Source of the DNA: Dehalococcoidia bacterium
GTDB lineage: Bacteria; Chloroflexota; Dehalococcoidia; SM23-28-2; RBG-16-64-32
Reading direction: 5' to 3'
DNA: 6,029 nt
NCBI GenBank assembly: GCA_030690405.1
Contig: JAUYGU010000138.1
Location: 1-6,029, forward strand
Shown here: piece after piece, positions 1 through 4,846 of the stretch
How the letters are laid out: each line of letters starts with the position of its first letter
Position numbering within the stretch: the first letter of the stretch is position 1
The notes under the pieces: generated by a model
Seen by the model: only the letters and a program-made list of their open reading frames with translations
What the model was told of the DNA's origin: nothing
Database searches by the model: none
Position numbers and translations under genes: made by a program

Positions 1-32
1 TCTGCTATCCTGACCGGCGGGGAGACCCAGCC

Positions 33-386
33 ATGCCGCGGATCATCGACGAGACGAGGGGGACGGTGGTGGCCCAGGACGTCCGTCTGGCGGACGGAAT
101 CTGGTCCCGCTTCTGGGGTCTCATGGGCCGCAGAGCGCTCCCGAACGACGCGGGCCTGCTCCTGAAGCCCACCTCCTCAATCCACACCGCTTTCATGCGC
201 TTTCCCATAGACATCGTGTTCCTGGACCGCTCTCTGCAGGTGGTCAAAGTGGTCCCGGAGATGAAACCGTTCCGCGTGTCCGTGGCCTTCGGCGGCGCTC
301 ACAGCGCCCTGGAGCTGAACGCGGGCGCCGCGGCCAAAGCCGGGGTTGAGCTTGGAGACCAGCTGGCGCTGGAGGAAAAGGACTGA
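33..386 (+). CDS. DUF192 family protein
   Basis: 117-residue soluble protein of the DUF192 family, whose biochemical role is not established. The family blocks are in order: RFWGLMGR (residues 26-33), the core SIHTAFMRFPIDIVFLD (49-65) with H51 and M55, a VVKVVPEMKPFR strand (70-81), and the C-terminal ELNAGAAAKAGVELGD (94-109). These cover essentially the whole length of the domain. There is no signal peptide or membrane segment here, although some family members are exported. The ATG start is supported by GGGGAG about 8 nt upstream. The gene begins only 32 nt from the left edge, so it may be the last gene of an operon whose earlier members lie outside the window. A 132-nt gap with its own promoter separates it from the next gene. 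Family assignment is confident; function is unknown. Confidence 0.9.
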   Translation: MPRIIDETRGTVVAQDVRLADGIWSRFWGLMGRRALPNDAGLLLKPTSSIHTAFMRFPIDIVFLDRSLQVVKVVPEMKPFRVSVAFGGAHSALELNAGAAAKAGVELGDQLALEEKD

Positions 387-424
387 CGCTATGGCTTGCC
401 GCGGATATGCTAGTCCGATAACCC

Positions 425-442
425 GGCCGCCCTCTGGCGGTC
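425..442 (+). terminator. possible weak terminator hairpin after the DUF192 gene
   Basis: GGCCGCC and GGCGGTC flank a CTCT loop, giving a 7-bp stem that includes one G-U pair, 39 nt after the DUF192 stop. No T-run follows. It could be a factor-assisted terminator or chance GC-rich symmetry. Confidence 0.25.
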
Positions 443-450
443 AACCAGCG

Positions 451-476
451 TCTGTTGACATGACTGAAACAACAGA
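451..476. promoter_or_regulatory. inverted repeat over the XRE promoter, candidate operator
   Basis: TCTGTTG (451-457) and CAACAGA (470-476) form a perfect 7-bp inverted repeat around a 12-nt centre. The dyad covers the -35 box and most of the spacer. A dimeric HTH protein bound here would exclude RNA polymerase. XRE/Cro/CI regulators commonly bind such dyads at their own promoters, so the downstream XRE protein is the natural candidate ligand (inference). Confidence 0.5.
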
Positions 477-483
477 GGACAAT
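455..483 (+). promoter_or_regulatory. sigma-70-like promoter of the XRE gene
   Basis: A perfect TTGACA -35 box (455-460), a 17-nt spacer and GACAAT (478-483, 4 of 6 matches to TATAAT). Transcription would start near 490, giving a leader of about 29 nt that contains GGAGGGGAGG (501-510) ahead of the ATG at 519. Spacing and position fit a primary-sigma promoter; no activity is shown by the sequence alone. Confidence 0.65.
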
Positions 484-518
484 CATTCAGACCCTTACGT
501 GGAGGGGAGGATCATCTA

Positions 519-986
519 ATGAAACTCGGCGATAGGATAAGAGAGCTGCGGGAAGAGTTCGGCTTCACCCAGGGTCATCTGGCGGGCAACGCGTCCGTCA
601 GCCAGGGCTACCTCTCGCAGCTGGAGAACGGTGAAGTGAAGAACCCCAGCGCCGCCGTGCTGCTCCGCGTCGCCCAGGCGATGCGCATCGATCCCGATGA
701 CCTGTTCGAGGCGGCCGGCTACCCCACCGTACGGACCCTCAAGCAGATGTACGAGGGCTACGAGTCCAACATCGACCCCGACCTGCTGCGATACCTGGGC
801 CGCCTGCCTCGAGACCGGCAGCGGCGCCTGCTGCTCCTGCTCCAGGGTATGGAGACGGTGGTGGGGGAAGGAGAGGAGAGCAAGAGCGCAGCCGTGGAGC
901 CGGCGCCGGCTTCGGGCCCGGAGAACGGGCACCCGGCTCGCAAGGAGCCCCGCGGCAGCGTCCACGGTTCGCGAGTCCGAGGCTAG
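519..986 (+). CDS. XRE-family HTH transcriptional regulator with C-terminal helical module
   Basis: 155-residue DNA-binding protein. Residues 3-68 are a Cro/CI-type five-helix HTH domain: LGDRIRELREEFG, helix 2 TQGHLAGNA (17-25), recognition helix SQGYLSQLENG (28-38), then the NPSAAVLLRVAQAM and DPDDLFEAAG helices. Residues 85-115 form a second short module, D86-P-D-L-L...R95-L-P-R...Q101-R...LLLLL, probably two helices for self-association or partner contact (inference). The tail (116-155) is Glu/Pro/Ala/Gly-rich and then basic, probably disordered. The start is set by GGAGGGGAGG ending 8 nt upstream. A dyad overlaps its promoter, suggesting autorepression. The stop is TAG, and three bases later in the same frame the next ORF begins and repeats the 85-112 module. 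The regulated genes are not identifiable beyond this unit. Confidence 0.88.
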   Translation: MKLGDRIRELREEFGFTQGHLAGNASVSQGYLSQLENGEVKNPSAAVLLRVAQAMRIDPDDLFEAAGYPTVRTLKQMYEGYESNIDPDLLRYLGRLPRDRQRRLLLLLQGMETVVGEGEESKSAAVEPAPASGPENGHPARKEPRGSVHGSRVRG

Positions 987-989
987 CGT

Positions 990-1169
990 ATGGCGGAGTT
1001 CCCTGAGGACCGCCTCGCTCTGGCTGAGAAGGTTGACCCTGACCTCCTGCACATGCTGGCGCGGATGCCCCGCCGCCAGCAGCGGCAGGTCCTCCTCCTG
1101 CTCATGGTTGTAGAGAACCTGCTGTATGAGATGCAGCGGGAGAAGCGGATGAGAGAGGACCTGGAGTAG
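990..1169 (+). CDS. small protein repeating the XRE C-terminal module
   Basis: 59-residue ORF, MAEFPEDRLALAEKVDPDLL..., ending in MREDLE. Residues 15-42 align without gaps to residues 85-112 of the upstream XRE protein, with 16 of 28 identical: DPDLL, L, R, PR, QR, LLLL and E. It has no DNA-binding domain. It lies in the same frame as the XRE gene, separated by the TAG stop and one CGT codon. GAGG (979-982) sits 7 nt before the ATG, so independent coupled initiation is plausible. The conserved protein pattern with many changed third-codon bases argues for real coding. Its likely role is a partner or antagonist that pairs with the XRE module (inference). Alternatives are a readthrough extension of the XRE protein, or the broken-off end of an ancestral longer protein. 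Confidence 0.7.
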   Translation: MAEFPEDRLALAEKVDPDLLHMLARMPRRQQRQVLLLLMVVENLLYEMQREKRMREDLE

Positions 1170-1186
1170 ACACTTCAACGTAGCGG

Positions 1187-1224
1187 ACACAGTGAGGGCC
1201 CCGGGTTCGGGGCCCTCACTGTGT
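1187..1224. terminator. perfect hairpin between convergent units, probable bidirectional terminator
   Basis: ACACAGTGAGGGCCCC (1187-1202) pairs perfectly with 1209-1224. One more G-C pair (1203 with 1208) can close a GGTT tetraloop, for a 17-bp stem. It lies 17 nt after the small plus-strand ORF and 18 nt after the stop of the minus-strand anti-sigma gene. Neither side has a T-run, so it is not a textbook intrinsic terminator. Its position between two gene ends strongly suggests termination or 3'-end protection for both transcripts. Confidence 0.75.
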
Positions 1225-1242
1225 ATCGAGGGGGTCGATGCC

Positions 1243-2613
1243 TTAGTTGGGTATGGCCTGTGCCGCCAGGCTATCGGCGATGGCCACGAGGTCCGTAAGG
1301 GAGATGTCTGTGGCGCTGCTCTGGATGATGGTGCGCAGGCCGCCGAGGTCGAAGACGAGGGTCTGGGCGCCTGGCTCTCCCCAGGTCAGCTTGCCGTCCA
1401 GCGGCCGCCAGGTGCCGCTCACGTAGGTGGCAGAGCTGCCGGTACGGAACAGCATGATGTCCTGCGCAAAGCCCTGCTCCACCGTGATGCTGGTGTCGGA
1501 GGCGCGCTCTTGGAAGACCAGGATGTCACTTGTGCTTCCGCTGGCGAGGGAGTTCTCGTAGATCAGGATGTAGACGCCGCCCTGATCGGCTGTGATCGGC
1601 TTCGGGAAGTAGCGGGCGGAGGCTTCGTGGTAACCGGACGGAACGAAGGTCGACTTGTGGACGGGTACGCCGACAAGGGCGCTCGCCTCCTTGGCCGTCA
1701 AATCGGCGCCTTCAATCACTTCGGTCACCGGCGGCACGTTTGGCGGGGCCGAAGTCTCGCTCACGCCGATGTGACCGCCGACGAAACGGGCGAACTCGGC
1801 GGCCGGATGGTGCGCCAGCCCTGTGGCCGGTATCGGACCCAGCGCGGCGATGGCGACCGCGACGACGGCGCCGGCGGCGGCCAGCTTCTGCCAGGGCACC
1901 GGAGCGCGGCGCTGAAATACGTCCGGGCGCCGGGCCACCATAAGGCGGGCCATAAGGCGCGGCCTAAGGCGTGACCACACCCGGGCGGACTGGTCCGTCA
2001 GGCTGGCGGTCTCCGCCATGCTAGACGCGCAGCGCAGCCGCGCCACCCGCAGCAGCTCTTGCAGCCTGGAGTCCTCAGCCTCCCATATAGGCTCGCCCAG
2101 GATCATCCGGTCCAGGGCGGCGCCGAAGTATTCGGCCTCACGGTCCCGCCGCTGGAATGGCCAGCGGAGGAGGCCTCTCTTCTCCGCCTGGTGTGCGCCG
2201 ATGCGCGCCTGGACTCGCTGCCAGACGGCCTCGCGGTGCTGCTCGGCGATGCCGGCAGCCTCCTCGGCCGCGCGGTGCCGCATGCTGATGACGTCCTGCA
2301 GCACTCGCACGCCGACGTTCTCTGGGTCGTCATCGTCGGGCGCAAAGTCCCCCGCAGAGTCGACAATTGAAGGGTCTGTCCCACCGCTGTTGTGCTCGCC
2401 GCGGAGCACGTGCATGCGGGCGATCAGGCGCTCCAGCACGGCGTCTTGCGTCTCGGCGCCGGTCTGGGATGCCATCCGGGCGGCGTCCAACCGTATGCGG
2501 GCGATCTGCAGGAGCTCTTCCAGCTCCTCATCGCCCAGGTTCTCAGGCAGATCGCCCCGGACCATCTCCTCGATGGCCCTGGCCAGCATGTCCGCCCGGT
2601 CTTCGTCTCGCAT
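1243..2613 (-). CDS. membrane-anchored anti-sigma-like protein with repeated modules and DUF4367-like domain
   Basis: 456 residues. The cytoplasmic half (1-240) holds a repeated helical module. Residues 11-67 and 164-220 align without gaps (about 15 of 57 identical: M, G, D, L-x-ELL-x-x-AR-x-R, then V-x-x-RL-x-x-R). Residues 105-138 carry a half copy with the same 25-residue distance between blocks (L105, V130-W...R133...R137). An acidic linker (DDDDPE, about 93-98) separates copies one and two. One hydrophobic segment (about 244-263) is followed by an exported part. Residues about 305-450 look like DUF4367, with V-P-S-G-Y, the VYILIYE and ILVFQER strands, LTWGEPG and a closing LVAIADSLA. The start codon lies 4 nt after the sigma stop and the ribosome site is weak, so translation is probably coupled. 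By position and topology it should hold the ECF sigma factor inactive and respond to an outside signal. There is no zinc HxxxCxxC anti-sigma motif. The family role is inferred, not proven. Confidence 0.8.
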   Translation of the reverse strand: MRDEDRADMLARAIEEMVRGDLPENLGDEELEELLQIARIRLDAARMASQTGAETQDAVLERLIARMHVLRGEHNSGGTDPSIVDSAGDFAPDDDDPENVGVRVLQDVISMRHRAAEEAAGIAEQHREAVWQRVQARIGAHQAEKRGLLRWPFQRRDREAEYFGAALDRMILGEPIWEAEDSRLQELLRVARLRCASSMAETASLTDQSARVWSRLRPRLMARLMVARRPDVFQRRAPVPWQKLAAAGAVVAVAIAALGPIPATGLAHHPAAEFARFVGGHIGVSETSAPPNVPPVTEVIEGADLTAKEASALVGVPVHKSTFVPSGYHEASARYFPKPITADQGGVYILIYENSLASGSTSDILVFQERASDTSITVEQGFAQDIMLFRTGSSATYVSGTWRPLDGKLTWGEPGAQTLVFDLGGLRTIIQSSATDISLTDLVAIADSLAAQAIPN

Positions 2614-2617
2614 GTCT

Positions 2618-3235
2618 CTAGTGAACCTCTTGCTGCTGCTCCATGCGGTCCCGCAGCTTGCGGAGCGCGCGGAATATCGTCACTCGTACGTTCACTTCGC
2701 TGGTGTGCAGGATCTCTGCGATCTCACGGTTCGTGAGCTCAGCGTCGAACTTCAGGGAGATGATCTCCTGCTCTCGGGGTGGAAGCTGTCGCAGGAGACC
2801 GACCAGGTGATGGACGCGCTCCCGGTGAAGGAGGGTGTCCTCAGGGCTTGGCGGCTTGTTGTTGAGCTCGTTGTGCCAGGCCGCGTCCTGCATCGCCTTG
2901 GCCGCCGGCTTCTCCTTGCGCCAGTGGGACGCCACCTCGTTGCGGGCGATGGTGAACAACCAGGAGCCGAACGCCTCCGCGGAGCGCAACGACTGCTTCT
3001 TGACGAACGCCTTCTCAAAGACGTCCGAGACGATGTCCAGGGAAGCCTCTTTGTGCTGGACGCGTCCGTAGACGTAGGCGAAGACCTTGGGGAAGTACTG
3101 ATCGTAGAGCTCCGCGAATTCGCTTAGCGGGGAGCTGCGAGCGGGAAGGGTGGGTTGCGAACGCCGTGCCCTGGTTTGCGCCTTGAGGGCAGCGGCGCCG
3201 GCACCGTTGGTTCGTCCGGCGAGTGTTGTTTCCAT
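2618..3235 (-). CDS. ECF-type RNA polymerase sigma factor
   Basis: 205 residues from the chosen ATG. Residues 40-108 are sigma region 2 (LYDQYFPKVFAYVYGRV, DIVSDVFEKAF, then FGSWLFTIARNEVASHWRKE for regions 2.3-2.4). After a variable linker, residues 141-197 are region 4 (LLRQLPPREQEIISLKF, the HTH LTNREIAEILHTSEVNVRVTIFRALRKLR). Regions 1 and 3 are absent, as expected for ECF sigmas. The basic Ala/Arg-rich first 35 residues are longer than usual and probably flexible. The frame stays open upstream to a TTG at 3349, but the ATG at 3235 has AAGGA 8 nt before it (3244-3248) and gives a normal ECF length, so I prefer it. The gene is followed at once by its presumed membrane anti-sigma partner. 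Target genes cannot be named from this window. Confidence 0.93.
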   Translation of the reverse strand: METTLAGRTNGAGAAALKAQTRARRSQPTLPARSSPLSEFAELYDQYFPKVFAYVYGRVQHKEASLDIVSDVFEKAFVKKQSLRSAEAFGSWLFTIARNEVASHWRKEKPAAKAMQDAAWHNELNNKPPSPEDTLLHRERVHHLVGLLRQLPPREQEIISLKFDAELTNREIAEILHTSEVNVRVTIFRALRKLRDRMEQQQEVH

Positions 3236-3332
3236 CCTGCCTTTCCTTCGATCCTCGTCGCCTGCCGGGCCTGTCTTGACCGCTGGCCGTTGGGGAGACC
3301 GAGGGCTAGCACTGGATTCAGGACGAACAATA

Positions 3333-3358
3333 GACGCCGTGATAGGCAAACCTGTTAC
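3333..3358 (-). promoter_or_regulatory. possible ECF-type (autoregulatory) promoter
   Basis: Read on the minus strand, GTAAC (3354-3358) is followed after 17 nt by CGTC (3333-3336). This resembles the AAC-containing -35 and CGTC -10 elements of many ECF sigma promoters. Transcription would start near 3325, about 90 nt before the sigma ATG and downstream of the alternative TTG. ECF sigma factors often transcribe their own gene. The match is short and could be chance. Confidence 0.3.
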
Positions 3359-3400
3359 ACCCTTTCGATGAGGAAATCAGCTTATCTTTAAGGGGGGATT

Positions 3401-3448
3401 GATACATCGGGTTTTGTATCTCTAGTAGTAGAGTTCTATAAACGAACT
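3401..3448. repeat. three tandem short inverted repeats in the sigma leader
   Basis: Three consecutive perfect dyads: GATACA / TGTATC (3401-3406 and 3415-3420, 8-nt loop), CTCTA / TAGAG (3420-3424 and 3429-3433, 4-nt loop), and AGTTC / GAACT (3432-3436 and 3444-3448, 7-nt loop). They lie at and just downstream of the predicted sigma-70 start. They may be protein-binding dyads or small leader-RNA hairpins. Short dyads arise by chance in AT-rich DNA, so only the close clustering is notable. Confidence 0.35.
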
Positions 3449-3476
3449 TCCATAATGCCTTCGAAATTGCTGTCAA
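3449..3476 (-). promoter_or_regulatory. sigma-70-like promoter upstream of the sigma operon
   Basis: On the minus strand a perfect TTGACA (3471-3476) is followed after 16 nt by TATGGA (3449-3454, 3 of 6 matches). Transcription would start near 3442 and give a leader of about 200 nt. The -35 is strong and the -10 weak, which would suit low basal expression of a sigma/anti-sigma pair. Confidence 0.4.
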
Positions 3477-3544
3477 GGAATCCATCACTACCCGGTTTTA
3501 GTATTGCACCAGAGGCCGCCGGCGACAGTTAACCCATGGCTAAC

Positions 3545-3564
3545 GCGGGTGAACAGCGGGTGAA
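3545..3564. repeat. 9-bp direct repeat, 11-bp period
   Basis: GCGGGTGAA occurs at 3545-3553 and again at 3556-3564, one helical turn apart, just beyond the 3' end of the hydrolase gene. The spacing would suit two protein contacts on the same DNA face. No gene start is close, so no role is assigned. Confidence 0.4.
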
Positions 3565-3585
3565 TTCGCGGCGAGGCGCGTGGTG

Positions 3586-4212
3586 TTAGAGGACGGCGAC
3601 GGCGGCGTCGGAGCCCACGAGGGAGGCGAACTTCTCGGGGTCGCCGCCGGTGGCGTAGCCGTAGTGCATGGGGATTACGACCCTGGGGCGGATTATGCGC
3701 ACCGCCTCCGCCGCTTCCGCCTCCGCCATCGTGTACGTGCCGCCGATCGGCAGGAGCGCGACGTCTATCTCGCCGAGCTGGGACATCTCCGGCACGCGGT
3801 CCGTATCGCCGGCGTGGAAGACCGTCTGATCGGCCAGGCGGAACACGAAGCCGACGTTGAACCCGCGCGGGTGATGGCCGTTGTAGCCGGCCACGGCCCG
3901 GACCTCCACGCCCTTCTCAGTCACCGTGTCGCCCTCCTGGATGGAGACGACGCGGCCCTTGACCTTCCCCTGGAGCTGGCGGGCGCAGGGCGCATTGGCA
4001 ACGATCACGGTGTCGTCCGTGGCGACGGCGTTGATGGCGTTCGGGTCCATGTGGTCGAAGTGCTCGTGGGTGATGAGGATGAGGTCGGCCGGAGGGCCGC
4101 CGTCCAGCCGGTGCGGGTCCACGTAGACGACGGTATCGCCGCTCTGGAGGCGAAACGCGCTCTGGATGTAGCGTTCGAACTCCACACTGCCGATGGTGGT
4201 GGTCTTACCCAT
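3586..4212 (-). CDS. UPF0173 metal-dependent hydrolase (metallo-beta-lactamase fold)
   Basis: 208-residue cytosolic protein of the UPF0173 / YtkL-like branch of the metallo-beta-lactamase superfamily, related to UlaG-type hydrolases. Its physiological substrate is not known. Metal-binding motifs are complete: HEHFDH (H49, H51, D53, H54), NGHHPRG (H113/H114), HAGDTD (H133, D136) and PMHYG (H183). These give the ligands for a two-metal site. The N-terminal strands include VVYVDPHRLDGGPPADLILITHEH, typical of the family. The frame is open upstream to 4398, but the ATG at 4212 has AGGAGG (4218-4223) 5 nt before it, and the upstream part reads like non-coding low-complexity sequence. A TATAAT lies about 65 nt upstream. 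The length is close to the usual 210-230 residues. The gene appears monocistronic. Confidence 0.92.
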   Translation of the reverse strand: MGKTTTIGSVEFERYIQSAFRLQSGDTVVYVDPHRLDGGPPADLILITHEHFDHMDPNAINAVATDDTVIVANAPCARQLQGKVKGRVVSIQEGDTVTEKGVEVRAVAGYNGHHPRGFNVGFVFRLADQTVFHAGDTDRVPEMSQLGEIDVALLPIGGTYTMAEAEAAEAVRIIRPRVVIPMHYGYATGGDPEKFASLVGSDAAVAVL

Positions 4213-4278
4213 AGCGGCCTCCTGTGCGGGCTGGGAAGCTGAATCGGCGACGGTTGAGCGAATCCGCCTCCGCGCTGG

Positions 4279-4284
4279 ATTATA
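4279..4284 (-). promoter_or_regulatory. perfect -10 box upstream of the UPF0173 gene
   Basis: TATAAT on the minus strand, about 65 nt before the hydrolase ATG and 31 nt after the stop of the LPGTG gene. The best 17-nt-spaced -35 is CTGCCC (3 of 6), so the -35 is poor. A primary promoter start near 4272 is likely but may need an activator. Confidence 0.4.
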
Positions 4285-4315
4285 CACGGGCGATGGAGCT
4301 TGGGCAGGCGGTGGG

Positions 4316-4708
4316 CTAGCGTCTGCGCCTGCCCAACCGGAGCGCTGTGAGGGAGCCCGCGGCCAGGATGAGACCGCCGAGGGCCGCCAGCGGGACATAC
4401 GGCGAACCGGACGGGCCGTCCCCGGGGCTGCCGCCGGTGCCAGGAAGCTCGGCGGGGGCTGCTGCCGCGGGAGTGGGAGTGGGCGTGGACGTGGGCGTGG
4501 GCGTGGGCGTGGGCGTGGGAGTGGGCGTGGGCGTGGGAGTGGGCGTGGGAGTGGGCGTGGGCATGTTGATGATAAGCGGCCCCCGGTCGGGCTCGCGGTT
4601 CGCCCCGGGGAGGACGGCCCCAGCGGGCCCTGACCAAGCCACCACGCCGGCGACCAGGGCAGTCGTGAAGACGACCAGGAAACCGAGCGGAAGCAGACGC
4701 ATCCTCAT
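4316..4708 (-). CDS. small exported PT-repeat protein with LPGTG sorting signal
   Basis: 130 residues. Residues 1-31 are a signal peptide: MRMR, hydrophobic core LLPLGFLVVFTTALVAGVVA, and an A29-G-A31 signal peptidase I site. A short spacer is followed by a 31-residue Pro-Thr alternation (50-80, with one Ser at 74), then AAAAPAE, LPGTG (88-92), a Gly/Ser/Pro spacer, a hydrophobic segment (about 105-123) and a GRRRR tail. That order is a sortase cell-wall sorting signal, so the mature chain (32-91) would be about 60 residues, nearly all flexible linker, with no globular domain. If no sortase exists in the genome it would simply stay membrane-anchored at its C terminus. The ATG at 4708 is chosen because AGGAGG (4714-4719) lies 5 nt upstream. 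The in-frame ATG at 4723 has GAGGGG directly against it, which is too close. Function unknown; spacer, stalk or glycosylated surface peptide are guesses. Confidence 0.78.
   Translation of the reverse strand: MRMRLLPLGFLVVFTTALVAGVVAWSGPAGAVLPGANREPDRGPLIINMPTPTPTPTPTPTPTPTPTPTPTPTSTPTPTPAAAAPAELPGTGGSPGDGPSGSPYVPLAALGGLILAAGSLTALRLGRRRR
4469..4561. repeat. hexamer minisatellite encoding the Pro-Thr linker
   Basis: About 15 tandem copies of GTGGGC/GTGGGA (plus strand), read on the minus strand as CCC-ACN codons for Pro-Thr. One unit is altered to GTGGAC, giving Ser74. Because the unit is six bases, slippage would change linker length without a frameshift. The plus strand carries GGG every six bases with three-base loops, a pattern able to form G-quadruplexes on the template strand. 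Confidence 0.95.
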
Positions 4709-4782
4709 CGTCTCCTCCTCCATCCCCTCATCGGCTGCGTCCGCTAGCGGGATGCGGTCGGCAGTGACGGGCCGAACTATGC

Positions 4783-4811
4783 ATTAGACACCCGCGAGGT
4801 GAAGATGTCAA
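4783..4811 (-). promoter_or_regulatory. strong sigma-70-like promoter of the LPGTG gene
   Basis: On the minus strand, a perfect TTGACA (4806-4811), a 17-nt spacer and TCTAAT (4783-4788, 5 of 6 matches). Transcription would start near 4776 and give a leader of about 68 nt. It begins 36 nt after the glcF-like stop codon, so the LPGTG gene need not depend on glcF transcription. It is the best consensus promoter in the window. Confidence 0.7.
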
Positions 4812-4846
4812 CCCCCGCGGGAGGCGTGGCTATCGCGTGGTATGGG

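Larger units (their letters stand above)
3236..3585. other. AT-rich intergenic leader of the sigma operon
   Basis: 350 bp without a convincing gene on either strand. By hand count, 3371-3510 has 56 G/C in 140 bases (40%), well below the flanking coding DNA. It holds the candidate promoters and dyads listed separately. Predicted transcription starts here would give the sigma mRNA a leader of roughly 90 or 200 nt. The left third (about 3236-3345) can be read as an in-frame N-terminal extension of the sigma gene from a TTG, but has no good ribosome site. Confidence 0.7.

Noticed and set aside
1..32. End of an upstream gene (TGA at 11-13)
   Set aside because: Only three codons are visible before the TGA, so no upstream gene can be supported from this window.
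516..1190. Minus-strand 224-residue open frame opposite the XRE gene and small ORF
   Set aside because: It is a GC-driven shadow: it mirrors two supported plus-strand genes, lacks a recognisable domain, and runs across the promoter-proximal ribosome site of the XRE gene.
1192..1974. Plus-strand 260-residue open frame opposite the anti-sigma gene
   Set aside because: It starts inside the terminator hairpin, has no family features, and overlaps the DUF4367-like coding region on the other strand.
2018..3127. Plus-strand 369-residue open frame opposite the sigma and anti-sigma genes
   Set aside because: Its first half is Ser/Arg-rich low complexity and its second half is the antisense image of conserved sigma regions 2 and 4. 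No ribosome site was seen.
3580..4242. Plus-strand 220-residue open frame opposite the UPF0173 gene
   Set aside because: It is the complement of a gene with complete metal-binding motifs and a consensus ribosome site; its Val/Asp/Gly-rich content is typical of a GC-rich shadow.
4213..4398. 62-residue N-terminal extension of the UPF0173 protein
   Set aside because: It would cross the TATAAT element and overlap the end of the LPGTG gene, and it lacks the family's sequence. The ATG at 4212 has AGGAGG at ideal spacing.
4469..4561. Tandem repeats as a CRISPR array
   Set aside because: The unit is six bases with no unique spacers and encodes Pro-Thr in frame inside a gene.
4791..4821. CCCGCG...CGCGGG symmetry as a terminator for the glcF-like gene
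   Set aside because: The arms are six bases with a 19-nt loop, have no T-run, and overlap a much better-supported promoter.
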